This document shows positions 15,616 through 24,691 of a DNA stretch of 64,000 nucleotides, piece after piece. The notes under the pieces are model-generated. The model was not told where the DNA came from. It saw only the letters and a list, made by a program, of their open reading frames with translations, and searched no databases. Within the stretch, counting starts at the first letter, position 1, and the number at the start of each line of letters is the position of its first letter. A program made the translations under genes and the position numbers. The DNA is from Actinomycetota bacterium (lineage in GTDB: Bacteria; Actinomycetota; Acidimicrobiia; Acidimicrobiales; Ilumatobacteraceae), in contig JACQZZ010000106.1 of NCBI GenBank assembly GCA_016213625.1, positions 1 through 64,000 on the forward strand, given 5' to 3'.

Positions 15616-16590
15616 ATGCGGGTCGTTTCGTGCAACTCATTCGCTCCGGTCGATCAACTCGTGGTGGAGGATCGGCCATCGCTGCCGCTCGGCGAGGGTC
15701 AGGTGCGCGTGGCGGTCGCCGCGTGCGGCGTGAACTTCGTCGATGCGCTCATCGTGCAGGGGCTGTATCAGCTGAAGCCCACGGTGCCGTTCGTGCCCGG
15801 TGGCGAGGTGGCCGGCACGGTGGTGGAGGTGGCCCCCGATGTCACCACCCATTCTGTCGGTGAACGGGTCTTCGTCACCACCGGTCTGAGCGGCGGGTAC
15901 TCGAGCGAAGTGGTGGTGCCCGCGTTCCGTGCCCTGCCCACTCCGGCCACCATCACCGATGCGCAGGCCGCCACCTTCGTGCAGAGCTATTGCACGGCGT
16001 GGTTCGCACTGAAGTACCGCGCACGAGCGCAAGAGGGCGAATGGGTGCTCGTGCTCGGCGCCGGTGGTGGCGTGGGCCTGGCCGCGGTCGACGTGGCGCA
16101 CTCGATGGGGCTGAAGGTCATTGCCGCTGCCTCCAGCGAGTCCAAGCGCGAGCTCGCGCTGGCCGCGGGCGCCGACGCCGTCATCGACACCGCCAACGAG
16201 GATGTGAAGACCCGCGCCAAGGAGCTCAGCGGCGGGGGAGTGCACCACGTGTACGACCCGGTCGGTGGTGACCTGACCGAGGCGGGCCTGCGGTCGCTGC
16301 GCGACGACGGTCAGTTGCTCGTCGTCGGGTTCGCCGCGGGCGAGATCCCGAAGCTGCCCGCGAATCAGATCCTGTTGCGCAACCGTCGGGTCACCGGCGT
16401 CGATTGGGGCGGCTGGACCGTCACCCACGGCGCCGAGAACGTGCAGTTGCTCGCCGACGTCATCGCCGCCGTGGGGCGTGGAGAATTGCACCCCGTGGTA
16501 CCGCGCACCTACCCCCTGGCCGATGTGGCCGAAGCGCTCACCGATCAGCTCGAGCGGCGCGCGGTGGGCAAGAGCGTCCTCGTTCCGTGA
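15616..16590 (+). CDS. quinone oxidoreductase, zinc-independent MDR family
   Basis: A 324-residue medium-chain dehydrogenase/reductase. The GroES-like N-terminal domain contains ACGVNFVDALIVQGLYQ and VPGGEVAGTVVEV, and lacks the catalytic-zinc Cys/His set. The Rossmann motif VLGAGGGVGLAAVDVAHSMG and the partner motif VYDPVGGDLTEAGLR complete the quinone-reductase signature. It should use NADPH to reduce quinones or enoyl groups. TACGGT at 15602-15607 lies 9 bp before the ATG (leaderless type). It is divergent from the GNAT gene and ends before a strong hairpin terminator. Confidence 0.9.
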   Translation: MRVVSCNSFAPVDQLVVEDRPSLPLGEGQVRVAVAACGVNFVDALIVQGLYQLKPTVPFVPGGEVAGTVVEVAPDVTTHSVGERVFVTTGLSGGYSSEVVVPAFRALPTPATITDAQAATFVQSYCTAWFALKYRARAQEGEWVLVLGAGGGVGLAAVDVAHSMGLKVIAAASSESKRELALAAGADAVIDTANEDVKTRAKELSGGGVHHVYDPVGGDLTEAGLRSLRDDGQLLVVGFAAGEIPKLPANQILLRNRRVTGVDWGGWTVTHGAENVQLLADVIAAVGRGELHPVVPRTYPLADVAEALTDQLERRAVGKSVLVP

Positions 16591-16636
16591 ACCGCCGGTG
16601 ACGCAGCGGTGGACAGGAACGACGGTGGCCGGGAAT

Positions 16637-16668
16637 GTCAGAGGCCACCCTCGCGGGTGGCCTCTGAC
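16637..16668. terminator. bidirectional hairpin terminator
   Basis: A perfect 14-bp stem (GTCAGAGGCCACCC pairing with its complement) encloses a 4-base loop TCGC. It stands between the quinone reductase gene on plus and the tRNA genes on minus, which converge here. A short TTT follows on the plus side; no U-run follows on the minus side. Confidence 0.75.
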
Positions 16669-16680
16669 TTTCACGTGCGT

Positions 16681-16755
16681 TGGTGCGCCCCCAGGGTTTC
16701 GAACCCTGAACCTGCGGATTAAGAGTCCGTTGCTCTGCCGTTGAGCTAGAGGCGC
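16681..16755 (-). tRNA. tRNA-Lys (CTT)
   Basis: Cloverleaf folds cleanly. The 7-bp acceptor stem has one wobble, the D-arm is GCTC/GAGC, the anticodon loop CTCTTAA gives anticodon CTT for codon AAG, and the T-arm is CAGGG-TTCGAAC-CCTG with one more pair. The discriminator is A73 and the CCA end is encoded (16681-16683). It lies downstream of tRNA-His on the same strand. Confidence 0.96.
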
Positions 16756-16762
16756 AGCGGCG

Positions 16763-16800
16763 AGCAGTGTAGGGGGCACACGCGGTGCTCCCTACCTGCT
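16763..16800 (-). other. hairpin between tRNA-His and tRNA-Lys
   Basis: A roughly 15-bp imperfect stem (AGCAG, GTAGGG and GCAC pair with GTGC, CCCTAC and CTGCT, with one bulge and one G-T pair) closes a 5-base loop. It fills the 52-bp spacer between the two tRNA genes. No U-run follows, so it is more likely an RNA-processing signal or attenuating hairpin than a plain terminator; this is inference. Confidence 0.55.
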
Positions 16801-16807
16801 GCCTTCG

Positions 16808-16881
16808 GGTGATCGACGGGGCTCGAACCCGCGACCCTCAGTACCACAAACTGATGCTCTACCAGCTGAGCTACGACCACC
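16808..16881 (-). tRNA. tRNA-His (GTG)
   Basis: The anticodon loop TTGTGGT gives anticodon GTG. The acceptor stem GTGGTCG/CGATCAC pairs with one wobble, and the extra G-1 (16881) opposite C73 (16808), the histidine identity element, is present. The D- and T-arms are regular. The CCA end is not encoded, unlike in the adjacent tRNA-Lys. Confidence 0.96.
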
Positions 16882-17044
16882 ATGTAGGGCACGTAGTGTG
16901 CCACATGCCCGCGTGAATTCCACCCTCGATTCTGCCGCACGTGCTGGGTTGTCGTGCAGGTCACGGTGTGTCGTGTCACGAGCCGTTCACCACGGATTCC
17001 GTTGTGAGCTAGTCTTCTGGGAACGAAATCCGGAGGAGATCAGG

Positions 17045-18406
17045 ATGAGCGCGACGGAAAGCATTCCCACGCGTGAACTTGCCGAACGGGCAAAGGCAAT
17101 CACCCAACGCGAACTTCGCACGTACATCACACGTACGGCAGGTTCCCAGAAGGCAACCGATCGGGCCCGCAAGGTGCTGCCCCTCGGTGTGCCCTCCAGC
17201 TTCCAGGCATACGACCCGCACCCCATCGTGGTGCGGCGGGCGCAGGCCTCGTGGATGGAGGACGTCGACGGCAACCGCTATGTCGACTACGACATGGGTT
17301 ACGGCGCGCTGTTCACCGGCCACTGCCACCCGCTGGTGCGCGAGGCCGTCGAGCGCCAGCTCGACAACGGCACGCTGTTCGTCACCCCGTGCGAGATGAA
17401 CGCCGAAGTCGCCGAACTGCTCGGCGAGCGGTACAACCTGCCGATGTGGCGGTTCACCAACTCGGGCACCGAAGCCACCATGGACGCCATCCGCGTCGCC
17501 CGTGGCGTCACCGGTCGGCACAAGATCGTCAAGGTCGAGGGCGGCTATCACGGCCACCACGATGAAGTGATGATCTCGATGAAGCCGCCCATCGCCATGG
17601 CCGGCCCCGCCGACAACCCCACGCCCATCCCGGCCACGGCGGGCATCAGCCCGGCGGTGCTGGCCGGCACCAAGGTCATCCCGTACAACGACGCCGCTGC
17701 GCTCGAGCGGGCGCTGTCCGACGGCGACGTCGCGGCGTTCATCGTCGAACCGGTGATGGAGAACATCGGCATCTGCCTGCCGCAGCCCGGCTACCTGCAG
17801 GCCGTGCGCGAGATCACCCGCAAGTACGGCACCATGCTCATCTTCGACGAGGTGAAGACCGGCATCACCGCCGGTTGGAGCGGCGGCACCGGCGCGGTGG
17901 GCGTGCAGCCCGACCTCGTGTGCCTGGCGAAGAGCGTCGGTGGCGGACTGCCGCTCGGCGCGTTCGGTGGCACCCAGGAGTGCATGGACCAGATCACCAC
18001 CGGCAAGGTGCTGCACCTGGGCACGTACAACGGCAACCCGCTGTGCATGGCCGCCGCGCAGGCGGTGCTGTCGCAGATCTGCACCCCTGCGGCACACCAG
18101 TCGGTGAACGAGATGAATGCCCGCCTCGTGTCGGCGTGTCAGGAGACCATCGACAAGACGGGCATCCCGGCGCACACCGTGCAGTTCGGTGCCAAGGGGT
18201 GCGTCACCTGGTCGGTCGAGCCCATCAAGAACTACCGCGACTACAAGGCCACCGACTTCGACCTCGCGTTCGCGCAGTGGATGCACGGCATCAACCGCGG
18301 CGTGCTGCTGCCGCCGGGCCTCGACGAGCAGTGGCTCATCTCGATGATGCACAGCGAAGCCGACGCCATGCGCTACGCCGACGTGTTCGCCGAGTTCGTC
18401 GACTAA
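17045..18406 (+). CDS. class III aminotransferase, glutamate-1-semialdehyde aminomutase-like
   Basis: A 453-residue PLP enzyme of aminotransferase class III. Motifs are FTNSGTEATMDAIRVARG for phosphate binding, IFDEVKTG with the ring-binding Asp, and LAKSVGGGLPLGAFGG with the Schiff-base Lys. These are closest to the HemL group, but the sequence around FVTPCEMNAEVAEL and a 40-residue N-terminal extension argue against simply naming it hemL. No haem genes are nearby. It has one of the strongest ribosome sites in the window, GGAGGAG at 17032-17038, seven bases before the ATG. It is followed by a hairpin terminator. Confidence 0.8.
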   Translation: MSATESIPTRELAERAKAITQRELRTYITRTAGSQKATDRARKVLPLGVPSSFQAYDPHPIVVRRAQASWMEDVDGNRYVDYDMGYGALFTGHCHPLVREAVERQLDNGTLFVTPCEMNAEVAELLGERYNLPMWRFTNSGTEATMDAIRVARGVTGRHKIVKVEGGYHGHHDEVMISMKPPIAMAGPADNPTPIPATAGISPAVLAGTKVIPYNDAAALERALSDGDVAAFIVEPVMENIGICLPQPGYLQAVREITRKYGTMLIFDEVKTGITAGWSGGTGAVGVQPDLVCLAKSVGGGLPLGAFGGTQECMDQITTGKVLHLGTYNGNPLCMAAAQAVLSQICTPAAHQSVNEMNARLVSACQETIDKTGIPAHTVQFGAKGCVTWSVEPIKNYRDYKATDFDLAFAQWMHGINRGVLLPPGLDEQWLISMMHSEADAMRYADVFAEFVD

Positions 18407-18451
18407 CTGCTCGCCTGACCCGCGACTCGCGGGAACCGGTTCTGGGGGAAC

Positions 18452-18480
18452 GCGGCGCTGGGGCTCAGCTCCAGCGCCGC
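18452..18480 (+). terminator. hairpin terminator of the aminotransferase gene
   Basis: A perfect 10-bp stem GCGGCGCTGG/CCAGCGCCGC with a 9-base loop is followed by TCTTCCT. It overlaps the last codons of the convergent membrane-protein gene, so it may serve both directions. Confidence 0.6.
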
Positions 18481-19295
18481 TCTTCCTGATACCGATAGGT
18501 GCTCACCGGGGTGCTCCACCGTTGGCGACGGCGCATCGCGCCCGTGCCGGCCAACAGCGCGAGCGCGCCACCCACCAGCAGCAGCTCGAGACCGATGAGC
18601 AGTCCGAGCGAGTCGTCGGCCAACGCCGCCGGCAGGCCCGCCCACGGGCTGTCGCTGAGTGCGGGGATCACCCACTTCGGCACCACGTAGCCGAACAGCG
18701 CCACCATCACCGCGAGGAGCAGCAGCCCCAACCCGAGGCTCTTGAACAGCGCGCCGCGCTCGGGGTGGGCGGCCAGGCCGAGCACCACGAGCGCGAGTGT
18801 GGCGATGGCGGCGATGGGCAGGATCCACTTGAGCGCGGTGCGGAAGAAGTCGAGCAGCCCCACGGTGGGCACGTCGAGGGTGAGCGCCGGCAGTTCTGCT
18901 GCAGCCTGCATCTGCGTGGCGTCGACCAACTGTTGTGGCGTGATGGTGACCGGCTCCTTCTGCTGGCCGATCAGGTGTGCATGCGAGTCGTGGATGATCT
19001 CGGCCATCAGCTCGGCGCCGGCGGCGGTGGTGGCCACCTGCTCCACCCGTGTGCGTACCGCTGCTTCGGTGAGCGTGGGGTCGTTGGGCGCGAGCGGGCC
19101 CAGCTGGGTGGACACCGAGTCGGAGATGAGAGTGACGAGTTCCTCGCGGATCGCGTCGTCCTGCAGCACCACGTCGGCGGCGTCGGCGGATCGGTCGGGA
19201 TCGAACGCCGTTCGCTGGAGGAGGAAGCCGGCGATGGTGAGACCAGCACAGGCATAGGCGAGGCCGAACAGCAGGCCGGCGAGAGTTCGACGCAC
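18465..19295 (-). CDS. membrane protein with four predicted helices, unknown family
   Basis: A 276-residue protein not assigned to a named family. An N-terminal helix (residues 5-26) is followed by an external domain of about 130 residues rich in Asp/Gln/Ala. Three more helices follow: ALKWILPIAAIATLALVVLG, SLGLGLLLLAVMVALFGYVV and GLLIGLELLLVGGALALLAG. A basic tail ends in an Arg-rich stretch. The GTG start is 8 bp after a CAGACT hexamer. It is divergent from the DUF983 gene, 49 bp away. Confidence 0.7.
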   Translation of the reverse strand: MRRTLAGLLFGLAYACAGLTIAGFLLQRTAFDPDRSADAADVVLQDDAIREELVTLISDSVSTQLGPLAPNDPTLTEAAVRTRVEQVATTAAGAELMAEIIHDSHAHLIGQQKEPVTITPQQLVDATQMQAAAELPALTLDVPTVGLLDFFRTALKWILPIAAIATLALVVLGLAAHPERGALFKSLGLGLLLLAVMVALFGYVVPKWVIPALSDSPWAGLPAALADDSLGLLIGLELLLVGGALALLAGTGAMRRRQRWSTPVSTYRYQEERRWS

Positions 19296-19330
19296 GGGCG
19301 ACAGTCTGGCGGGTTCGAAGCCGATGTTCT

Positions 19331-19346
19331 ATACCATAGGGGGTAT
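19331..19346. promoter_or_regulatory. CsoR/RcnR-type operator-like palindrome
   Basis: The 16-mer ATACCATAGGGGGTAT has exact inverted arms ATACC/GGTAT around a G-run. CsoR-family metal and sulfur sensors bind ATACCC...GGGTAT-like sites. It overlaps the probable ribosome site and first base pairs of the DUF983 start codon. No CsoR gene is visible in the window. Confidence 0.45.
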
Positions 19347-19782
19347 GGATCGTCCGATGCCCTCCAACGCCACCATGTTCCGCCGCGCCGCGCTGCGCAC
19401 GTGTCCTCGTTGTGGTGGCAGCAAGTCGTTCATCAAGCACTGGCTCGGGCGATACGAGCGGTGCCGCACCTGTGGCATCAGGTGGCATCGCGAGCACGGC
19501 TTCGAACTCGGGCCCATCGCGGTGAACGTGGTGTTCACGTTCTTCACCCTCGCGGTCACCATGATCGTCGCCTTCGTCACCACCGGCCCCGACTACAACG
19601 TGCCCGCGCTGATGACACTGATGATCGGCGCGGCCATCCTGCTGCCGCTGTTCTTCTATCCCTTCACGTACACGCTCTGGCTGGCGTTCGACCTCGCGAG
19701 CCACAAGCCCGACCAGCGCGAACTGGCCGAGGCCGACGCCGCGGTGGCGGCGTCCGCGTCGGCGTCGGCCACCGCCTCCTGA
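19345..19782 (+). CDS. DUF983 family zinc-ribbon membrane protein
   Basis: A 145-residue protein with the DUF983 layout: an N-terminal zinc ribbon CPRCGGSKSF...CRTCGIRW (two CxxC knuckles), then two transmembrane helices (NVVFTFFTLAVTMIVAFVTT and LMTLMIGAAILLPLFFYPF) and an Ala/Ser tail. The function is unknown. ATG 19345 is preferred to an upstream in-frame ATG at 19324 because it follows a purine-rich AGGGGG; the shorter form also starts the usual distance before the ribbon. A metal-sensor-like palindrome overlaps this start. Confidence 0.82.
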   Translation: MDRPMPSNATMFRRAALRTCPRCGGSKSFIKHWLGRYERCRTCGIRWHREHGFELGPIAVNVVFTFFTLAVTMIVAFVTTGPDYNVPALMTLMIGAAILLPLFFYPFTYTLWLAFDLASHKPDQRELAEADAAVAASASASATAS

Positions 19783-19822
19783 CCGCTCCAGGAATTCCTT
19801 GCCGGCTCGTGCCGCGAAATGC

Positions 19823-19851
19823 TTGATCGAACGACTGTTCGTAGTTACAGT
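19823..19851 (+). promoter_or_regulatory. recA promoter P1 (sigma-A type, LexA-controlled)
   Basis: TTGATC (19823-19828) and TACAGT (19846-19851) are separated by exactly 17 bp. The spacer contains the LexA box, so a bound repressor would block RNA polymerase. The predicted start near 19858 gives a leader of about 160 nt. Confidence 0.7.
19827..19842. promoter_or_regulatory. LexA (SOS) box of recA
   Basis: TCGAAC-GACT-GTTCGT matches the actinobacterial LexA consensus CGAAC-N4-GTTCG in both arms, and the same form recurs at lexA and at the DUF222 gene in this window. Confidence 0.88.
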
Positions 19852-19909
19852 GATGTCGTTCGAACACGCACCTTGCGGTTCGGGGCCCGCAGATCCGTTC
19901 CACGGAACC

Positions 19910-19932
19910 CTGTCACACCCCTTTCGTACGGT
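19910..19932 (+). promoter_or_regulatory. recA promoter P2, RecA-NDp/PafBC-like
   Basis: CTGTCACAC, then 8 bp, then TACGGT fits the mycobacterial RecA-NDp pattern tTGTCRgtg-N8-TAnnnT, which is activated by PafBC independently of LexA. It lies 88 bp before the recA start codon and downstream of P1. Confidence 0.65.
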
Positions 19933-20019
19933 GCTCGCATCGAGGCCACCGGCCTCCACGAAGCAGCCGAACGGCATCCGCCGCCGGCATCACGCAGCAC
20001 AGGCAGGAACGGAGCAACA

Positions 20020-21069
<1,050 letters not shown>

Positions 21070-21080
21070 ATGGCGGCGCG

Positions 21081-21503
21081 ATGAGCGTTCCGGCGCACCT
21101 CAGTCTGGTCACGCTCGGCGTCACCGACCTCGCTCGATCCGTTGCCTTCTACGAGGCGCTGGGCTGGCACCAGTCCAGCGCCTCGGAGGGCACCATCGCG
21201 TTCTTCTCGCTCGGTGGCACCAACTTGGCGTTGTACGGCGTCGAAGCACTGGCCGACGACGCGCTGCAGTCTGCGCAGGGTGGGGGGTTCCGAGGGGTCA
21301 CCCTGGCCATCAACGCCCTGTCGGTGGAGGGGGTCGATCGCATGCTGGCCTCGTTCGTCGCCGCCGGTGCCACGGTCGTGAAGGTTCCGCAGGAGGCCGA
21401 GTGGGGCGGGTACTCGGGCTACGTGGCCGACCCCGATGGTCACCTGTGGGAGCTGGCGTACAACCCGTACTCGCCGGAGTGGGCCGCGCCCGGTTCGGAA
21501 TGA
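21081..21503 (+). CDS. VOC/glyoxalase-like protein
   Basis: A 140-residue single-domain vicinal-oxygen-chelate protein: LSLVTLGVTDLARSVAFYEALGWH at the start of the first beta-alpha-beta module, and GGYSGYVADPDGHLWELAYNP at the end of the second with a possible metal Glu. Such proteins include glyoxalases, antibiotic-binding proteins and dioxygenases; the activity cannot be assigned. It lies 11 bp after recA and may be read through from it. Confidence 0.85.
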   Translation: MSVPAHLSLVTLGVTDLARSVAFYEALGWHQSSASEGTIAFFSLGGTNLALYGVEALADDALQSAQGGGFRGVTLAINALSVEGVDRMLASFVAAGATVVKVPQEAEWGGYSGYVADPDGHLWELAYNPYSPEWAAPGSE

Positions 21504-21535
21504 GCCGCGGCGGTCGCCGGTAACCTGGCGGCCCT

Positions 21536-22954
21536 ATGGCTCGCGGCTATGTCGTGCGCACCTTCGGGTGCCAGATGAACGAACACGACTCCGAGCGCAT
21601 CGCGGGCGTGCTCGAGGCCGACGGCATGGTGCCGGTCGAGTCCGAGGCCGACGCCGATGTCGTGGTGCTCAACACCTGCTGCATCCGCGAGAACGCCGAC
21701 AACAAGCTCTACGGCAGCCTCGGCTGGCTGAAGCAGTGGAAGGACCAGGGCGACGAGCGCCAGATCGTGGTCGCCGGCTGCCTCGCCCAGAAGGACCGCG
21801 ACCTGGTGGCGCAGAAGGCGCCATGGGTGGATGTGGTGCTCGGCACGCACAACGTGCATCGCACCGCCGAACTGGTGCAGCACGCACGCCAGCATGGACA
21901 GATCACCGAGATCTTCGATGAGGCCGTGCTCGACGACCACGCGCTGTTCCCCAGCGCGCTGCCGGCCGTGCGCGACACCTCGTACAACGCCTGGGTCACC
22001 ATCCAGATCGGGTGCGACAACCACTGTGCGTTCTGCATCGTGCCCGCCGTGCGCGGCGCCGAGATCAGCCGTCCGTTCGCCGATGTCGTGGCGGAAGTCG
22101 CCACCTTGGCCGGCGACGGCGTCACCGAGGTCACGCTGCTCGGCCAGAACGTCAACAGCTACGGGCGCGACCTGCAGTTGGCCGCCCGCCAGCAGGGCGA
22201 CGACGACGCTCGCCTGCGCCCGCTGTTCGGCGAGCTGTTGGCCGCCGTGGGCGCCGTCCCGGGCATCCGCCGGGTTCGCTTCACCAGCCCCCATCCCAAG
22301 GACATGCGGCCCGACACCTTCGCCGCCATGGCCGCCACGCCCACCGTGTGCGAGCACCTCCACTACCCGCTCCAGTCGGGCAGCGATCGTGTGCTGGCGC
22401 TCATGCACCGCGGCTACACCGCCGAGCGCTACCTCGAGCGACTCGGGCAGGCGCGGGCGGCCGTCGCCGACCTCGCCGTGAGCACCGACATCATCGTCGG
22501 TTTCCCCGGCGAGACCGACGACGACTTCGAGCGCACCCTCGAGGTCGCGGCCGCGGCCGAGTACGACTACGCCTACACGTTCATCTTCTCGCCGCGTCCC
22601 GGCACCGAGGCGGCCGAGATGACCGATCTGTTCGTGGATCCGGCGGTCGCAGCCGAACGGTTCCAGCGGCTGCGGGTCGTGGTCGAGCGCAGCGCGCTGG
22701 CCAAGCACCTCGCTCGCGTGGGCCGCCTCGAAGAGGTCATCGTCGAAGGCCCCAGCAAGAAGGATCCGTCGGTCGTCTCCGGCCGCACGCGTCAGAACAA
22801 GCTCGTGCACTTCCCGGCGGCGCAGCCGTTGCGGGTCGGTTCCTATGCGACCGTCGAGGTCACGTCGGCGGCACCGCACCACCTCATGGGGCGCTTCGTC
22901 GAGCTCATCGCCGAGCCGCTGCACAAGCGCCGCATTCCCGTCCTCGCCGGGTGA
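21536..22954 (+). CDS. miaB: tRNA-2-methylthio-N6-isopentenyladenosine synthase MiaB
   Basis: A 472-residue radical-SAM methylthiotransferase. The N-terminal UPF0004 domain starts TFGCQMNEHDSERIAG (Cys12) with further cysteines in NTCCIREN and AGCLAQKD for the auxiliary cluster. The radical-SAM triad is Cys160, Cys164, Cys167 in CDNHCAFC. TRAM-like sequence closes the protein. It adds the methylthio group to i6A37 made by MiaA, whose gene overlaps the end by 4 bp. The ATG follows TAACCT (21521-21526) by 10 bp. Confidence 0.97.
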   Translation: MARGYVVRTFGCQMNEHDSERIAGVLEADGMVPVESEADADVVVLNTCCIRENADNKLYGSLGWLKQWKDQGDERQIVVAGCLAQKDRDLVAQKAPWVDVVLGTHNVHRTAELVQHARQHGQITEIFDEAVLDDHALFPSALPAVRDTSYNAWVTIQIGCDNHCAFCIVPAVRGAEISRPFADVVAEVATLAGDGVTEVTLLGQNVNSYGRDLQLAARQQGDDDARLRPLFGELLAAVGAVPGIRRVRFTSPHPKDMRPDTFAAMAATPTVCEHLHYPLQSGSDRVLALMHRGYTAERYLERLGQARAAVADLAVSTDIIVGFPGETDDDFERTLEVAAAAEYDYAYTFIFSPRPGTEAAEMTDLFVDPAVAAERFQRLRVVVERSALAKHLARVGRLEEVIVEGPSKKDPSVVSGRTRQNKLVHFPAAQPLRVGSYATVEVTSAAPHHLMGRFVELIAEPLHKRRIPVLAG

Positions 22955-23859
22955 ACACTCGGCTGGTCGTCCTCGGCCCCACGGCATCGGGCAAGAGCGA
23001 CGTGGCCATGGCGTACGCGCGGGCCACCACCGGGACCGAGATCGTCGCCATCGACGCCATGCAGGTGTATCGGCGGATGGACATCGGCACCGCCAAGCCG
23101 TCTGCCGCCGACCGGGCCGCCGTGCCGCACCACGGCCTCGACCTCGCGGAACCGTCCGACGAGTTCGCCGTGGCCGACTTCACCCGTGCCATCGCGTCGG
23201 CCCTCGACGACATCGACCGGCGCGGCGCCCGCCCGGTGCTCGTGGCCGGCACCGGGTTGTACCTGCGCAGCATCACCGACCCGATGCAGCTCCCGGGTCG
23301 CTGGCCCGAGGTGCGCGCGGTGCTCGAGCAGCGTGCGGTCGTCGAAGGTTCCCGCGTGCTGCACGCCGAGCTCGCCACGCTGGACCCGCTGGCCGCATCG
23401 CGCATGGAACCCTCCAACGAGCGGCGCGTGGTGCGCGCGCTGGAGGTCACGTTGGGCAGCGGGCGACCGTTCAGCTCGTTCGGGCCAGGCCTCGCCACCT
23501 ACCCGCCGGTGCCGTTCGTCCAGATCGGCCTGCAGTGGCCGCGGCCGGTGCTGGCCAGCCGCATCGCCGAGCGGGTGCACCGCATGATCGCCGCCGGCCT
23601 GGTGGCCGAGGTGGCGTCGTTGCTCGACGAACCCGCCGGCCTGTCGCGCACCGCAGCCCAGGCGCTGGGCTACAAGGAGATCATCGAGCACCTGCACGGA
23701 CACTGTTCGCTCGACGAGGCCATCGACACGGTCATCCTCCGCACCCGTCAGTTCGCCGTGCGCCAGGAGCGATGGTTCCGTCGCGACCCCCGCGTACGCT
23801 GGGTGCACATCGAACACGACCCGGTGGCCGAGGTGCTACCGGTACTGCAGGCCACATGA
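22951..23859 (+). CDS. miaA: tRNA dimethylallyltransferase MiaA
   Basis: A 302-residue enzyme that transfers dimethylallyl to A37 of tRNAs reading UNN codons. Motifs are GPTASGKSD (P-loop, residues 9-17), DAMQVYRRMDIGTAKPS with the catalytic Asp, VAGTGLYLRS, ERRVVRALEV and RQFAVRQERWFR. The GTG start overlaps the miaB stop (GTGA) and its own stop overlaps the dapF start (ATGA), so the three genes are translationally coupled. Confidence 0.97.
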   Translation: MNTRLVVLGPTASGKSDVAMAYARATTGTEIVAIDAMQVYRRMDIGTAKPSAADRAAVPHHGLDLAEPSDEFAVADFTRAIASALDDIDRRGARPVLVAGTGLYLRSITDPMQLPGRWPEVRAVLEQRAVVEGSRVLHAELATLDPLAASRMEPSNERRVVRALEVTLGSGRPFSSFGPGLATYPPVPFVQIGLQWPRPVLASRIAERVHRMIAAGLVAEVASLLDEPAGLSRTAAQALGYKEIIEHLHGHCSLDEAIDTVILRTRQFAVRQERWFRRDPRVRWVHIEHDPVAEVLPVLQAT

Positions 23860-24656
23860 CCCAGCTCTCGCTCACCAAGCACCACGGACTCGGCAACGAC
23901 TTCCTCGTCGTGTTCCATCCGCACGTCGGCGACCTGCCGGCGTTGGCGCGGCGGCTGTGCGATCGGCGTCGAGGCGTGGGTGCCGACGGGCTGCTGGTGG
24001 GGGAGAGCGAAGAGGGCTACGCCGCGCGGATGACCCTGTACAACGCCGACGGGTCGCGTGCCGAGATGAGCGGCAACGGCATTCGTTGCTTCGCGCAGGC
24101 GCTGGCCGCCCGACGCGGCGATCTGCACCCGCAGCGTATCCTCACCGACGCAGGCGATCGAGTGGTCACGTTGTCGGCCACCGACGACCCCGCCGTCATC
24201 CACGCGGCAGTCGACATGGGCGAGGTGGCGCCGCTGGGCGAACCCGCCGACTGGCATCGCCTCGGCACGGATCCCATGCGCCCGGTGGCGCACCTCAGCC
24301 TCGGCAATCCGCATTCGGTGGTGGGCGTCGACGACGTCGCCGGTGTCGATCTGCTCACCCTCGGCGGCATCGTGCCGTACGTGAACCTCGAGATCGTCGA
24401 GCCCGGCCCCGAGCCACACGCCATCACGATGCGCGTGCACGAGCGCGGCGCGGGCATCACCGAGGCGTGCGGCACCGGCGCGTGTGCCAGCGCGTGGGCG
24501 GCCCATCAGTGGGGGCTGGTCGTGCCGCACGACGAGGAAATCCTCGTGCACATGGACGGCGGAGATGCAAGGGTACGGATGCACCACCCGTCACCGGGTC
24601 GCGTCACGCTCATCGGGCCGGCACAGTTCATCGCCGACATCACCGTGGACATCTGA
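23856..24656 (+). CDS. dapF: diaminopimelate epimerase
   Basis: A 266-residue epimerase that converts LL- to meso-diaminopimelate for peptidoglycan and lysine. The two catalytic cysteines are Cys78 in MSGNGIRCFAQ and Cys205 in EACGTGACASAW. KHHGLGNDFLVV at the N terminus is also diagnostic. Translation is coupled to miaA by ATGA. With the dapC-like aminotransferase 1.4 kb downstream, two steps of the succinylase DAP route are in this cluster. Confidence 0.97.
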   Translation: MTQLSLTKHHGLGNDFLVVFHPHVGDLPALARRLCDRRRGVGADGLLVGESEEGYAARMTLYNADGSRAEMSGNGIRCFAQALAARRGDLHPQRILTDAGDRVVTLSATDDPAVIHAAVDMGEVAPLGEPADWHRLGTDPMRPVAHLSLGNPHSVVGVDDVAGVDLLTLGGIVPYVNLEIVEPGPEPHAITMRVHERGAGITEACGTGACASAWAAHQWGLVVPHDEEILVHMDGGDARVRMHHPSPGRVTLIGPAQFIADITVDI

Positions 24657-24691
24657 CGGGTGCAGGCCTCATCGATGGAGGACAGCACGGA

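Noticed and set aside
17045..18406. Naming the class III aminotransferase hemL
   Set aside because: The cofactor motifs fit the HemL group, but the N-terminal extension, divergent central region and lack of haem gene neighbours leave the identity open.
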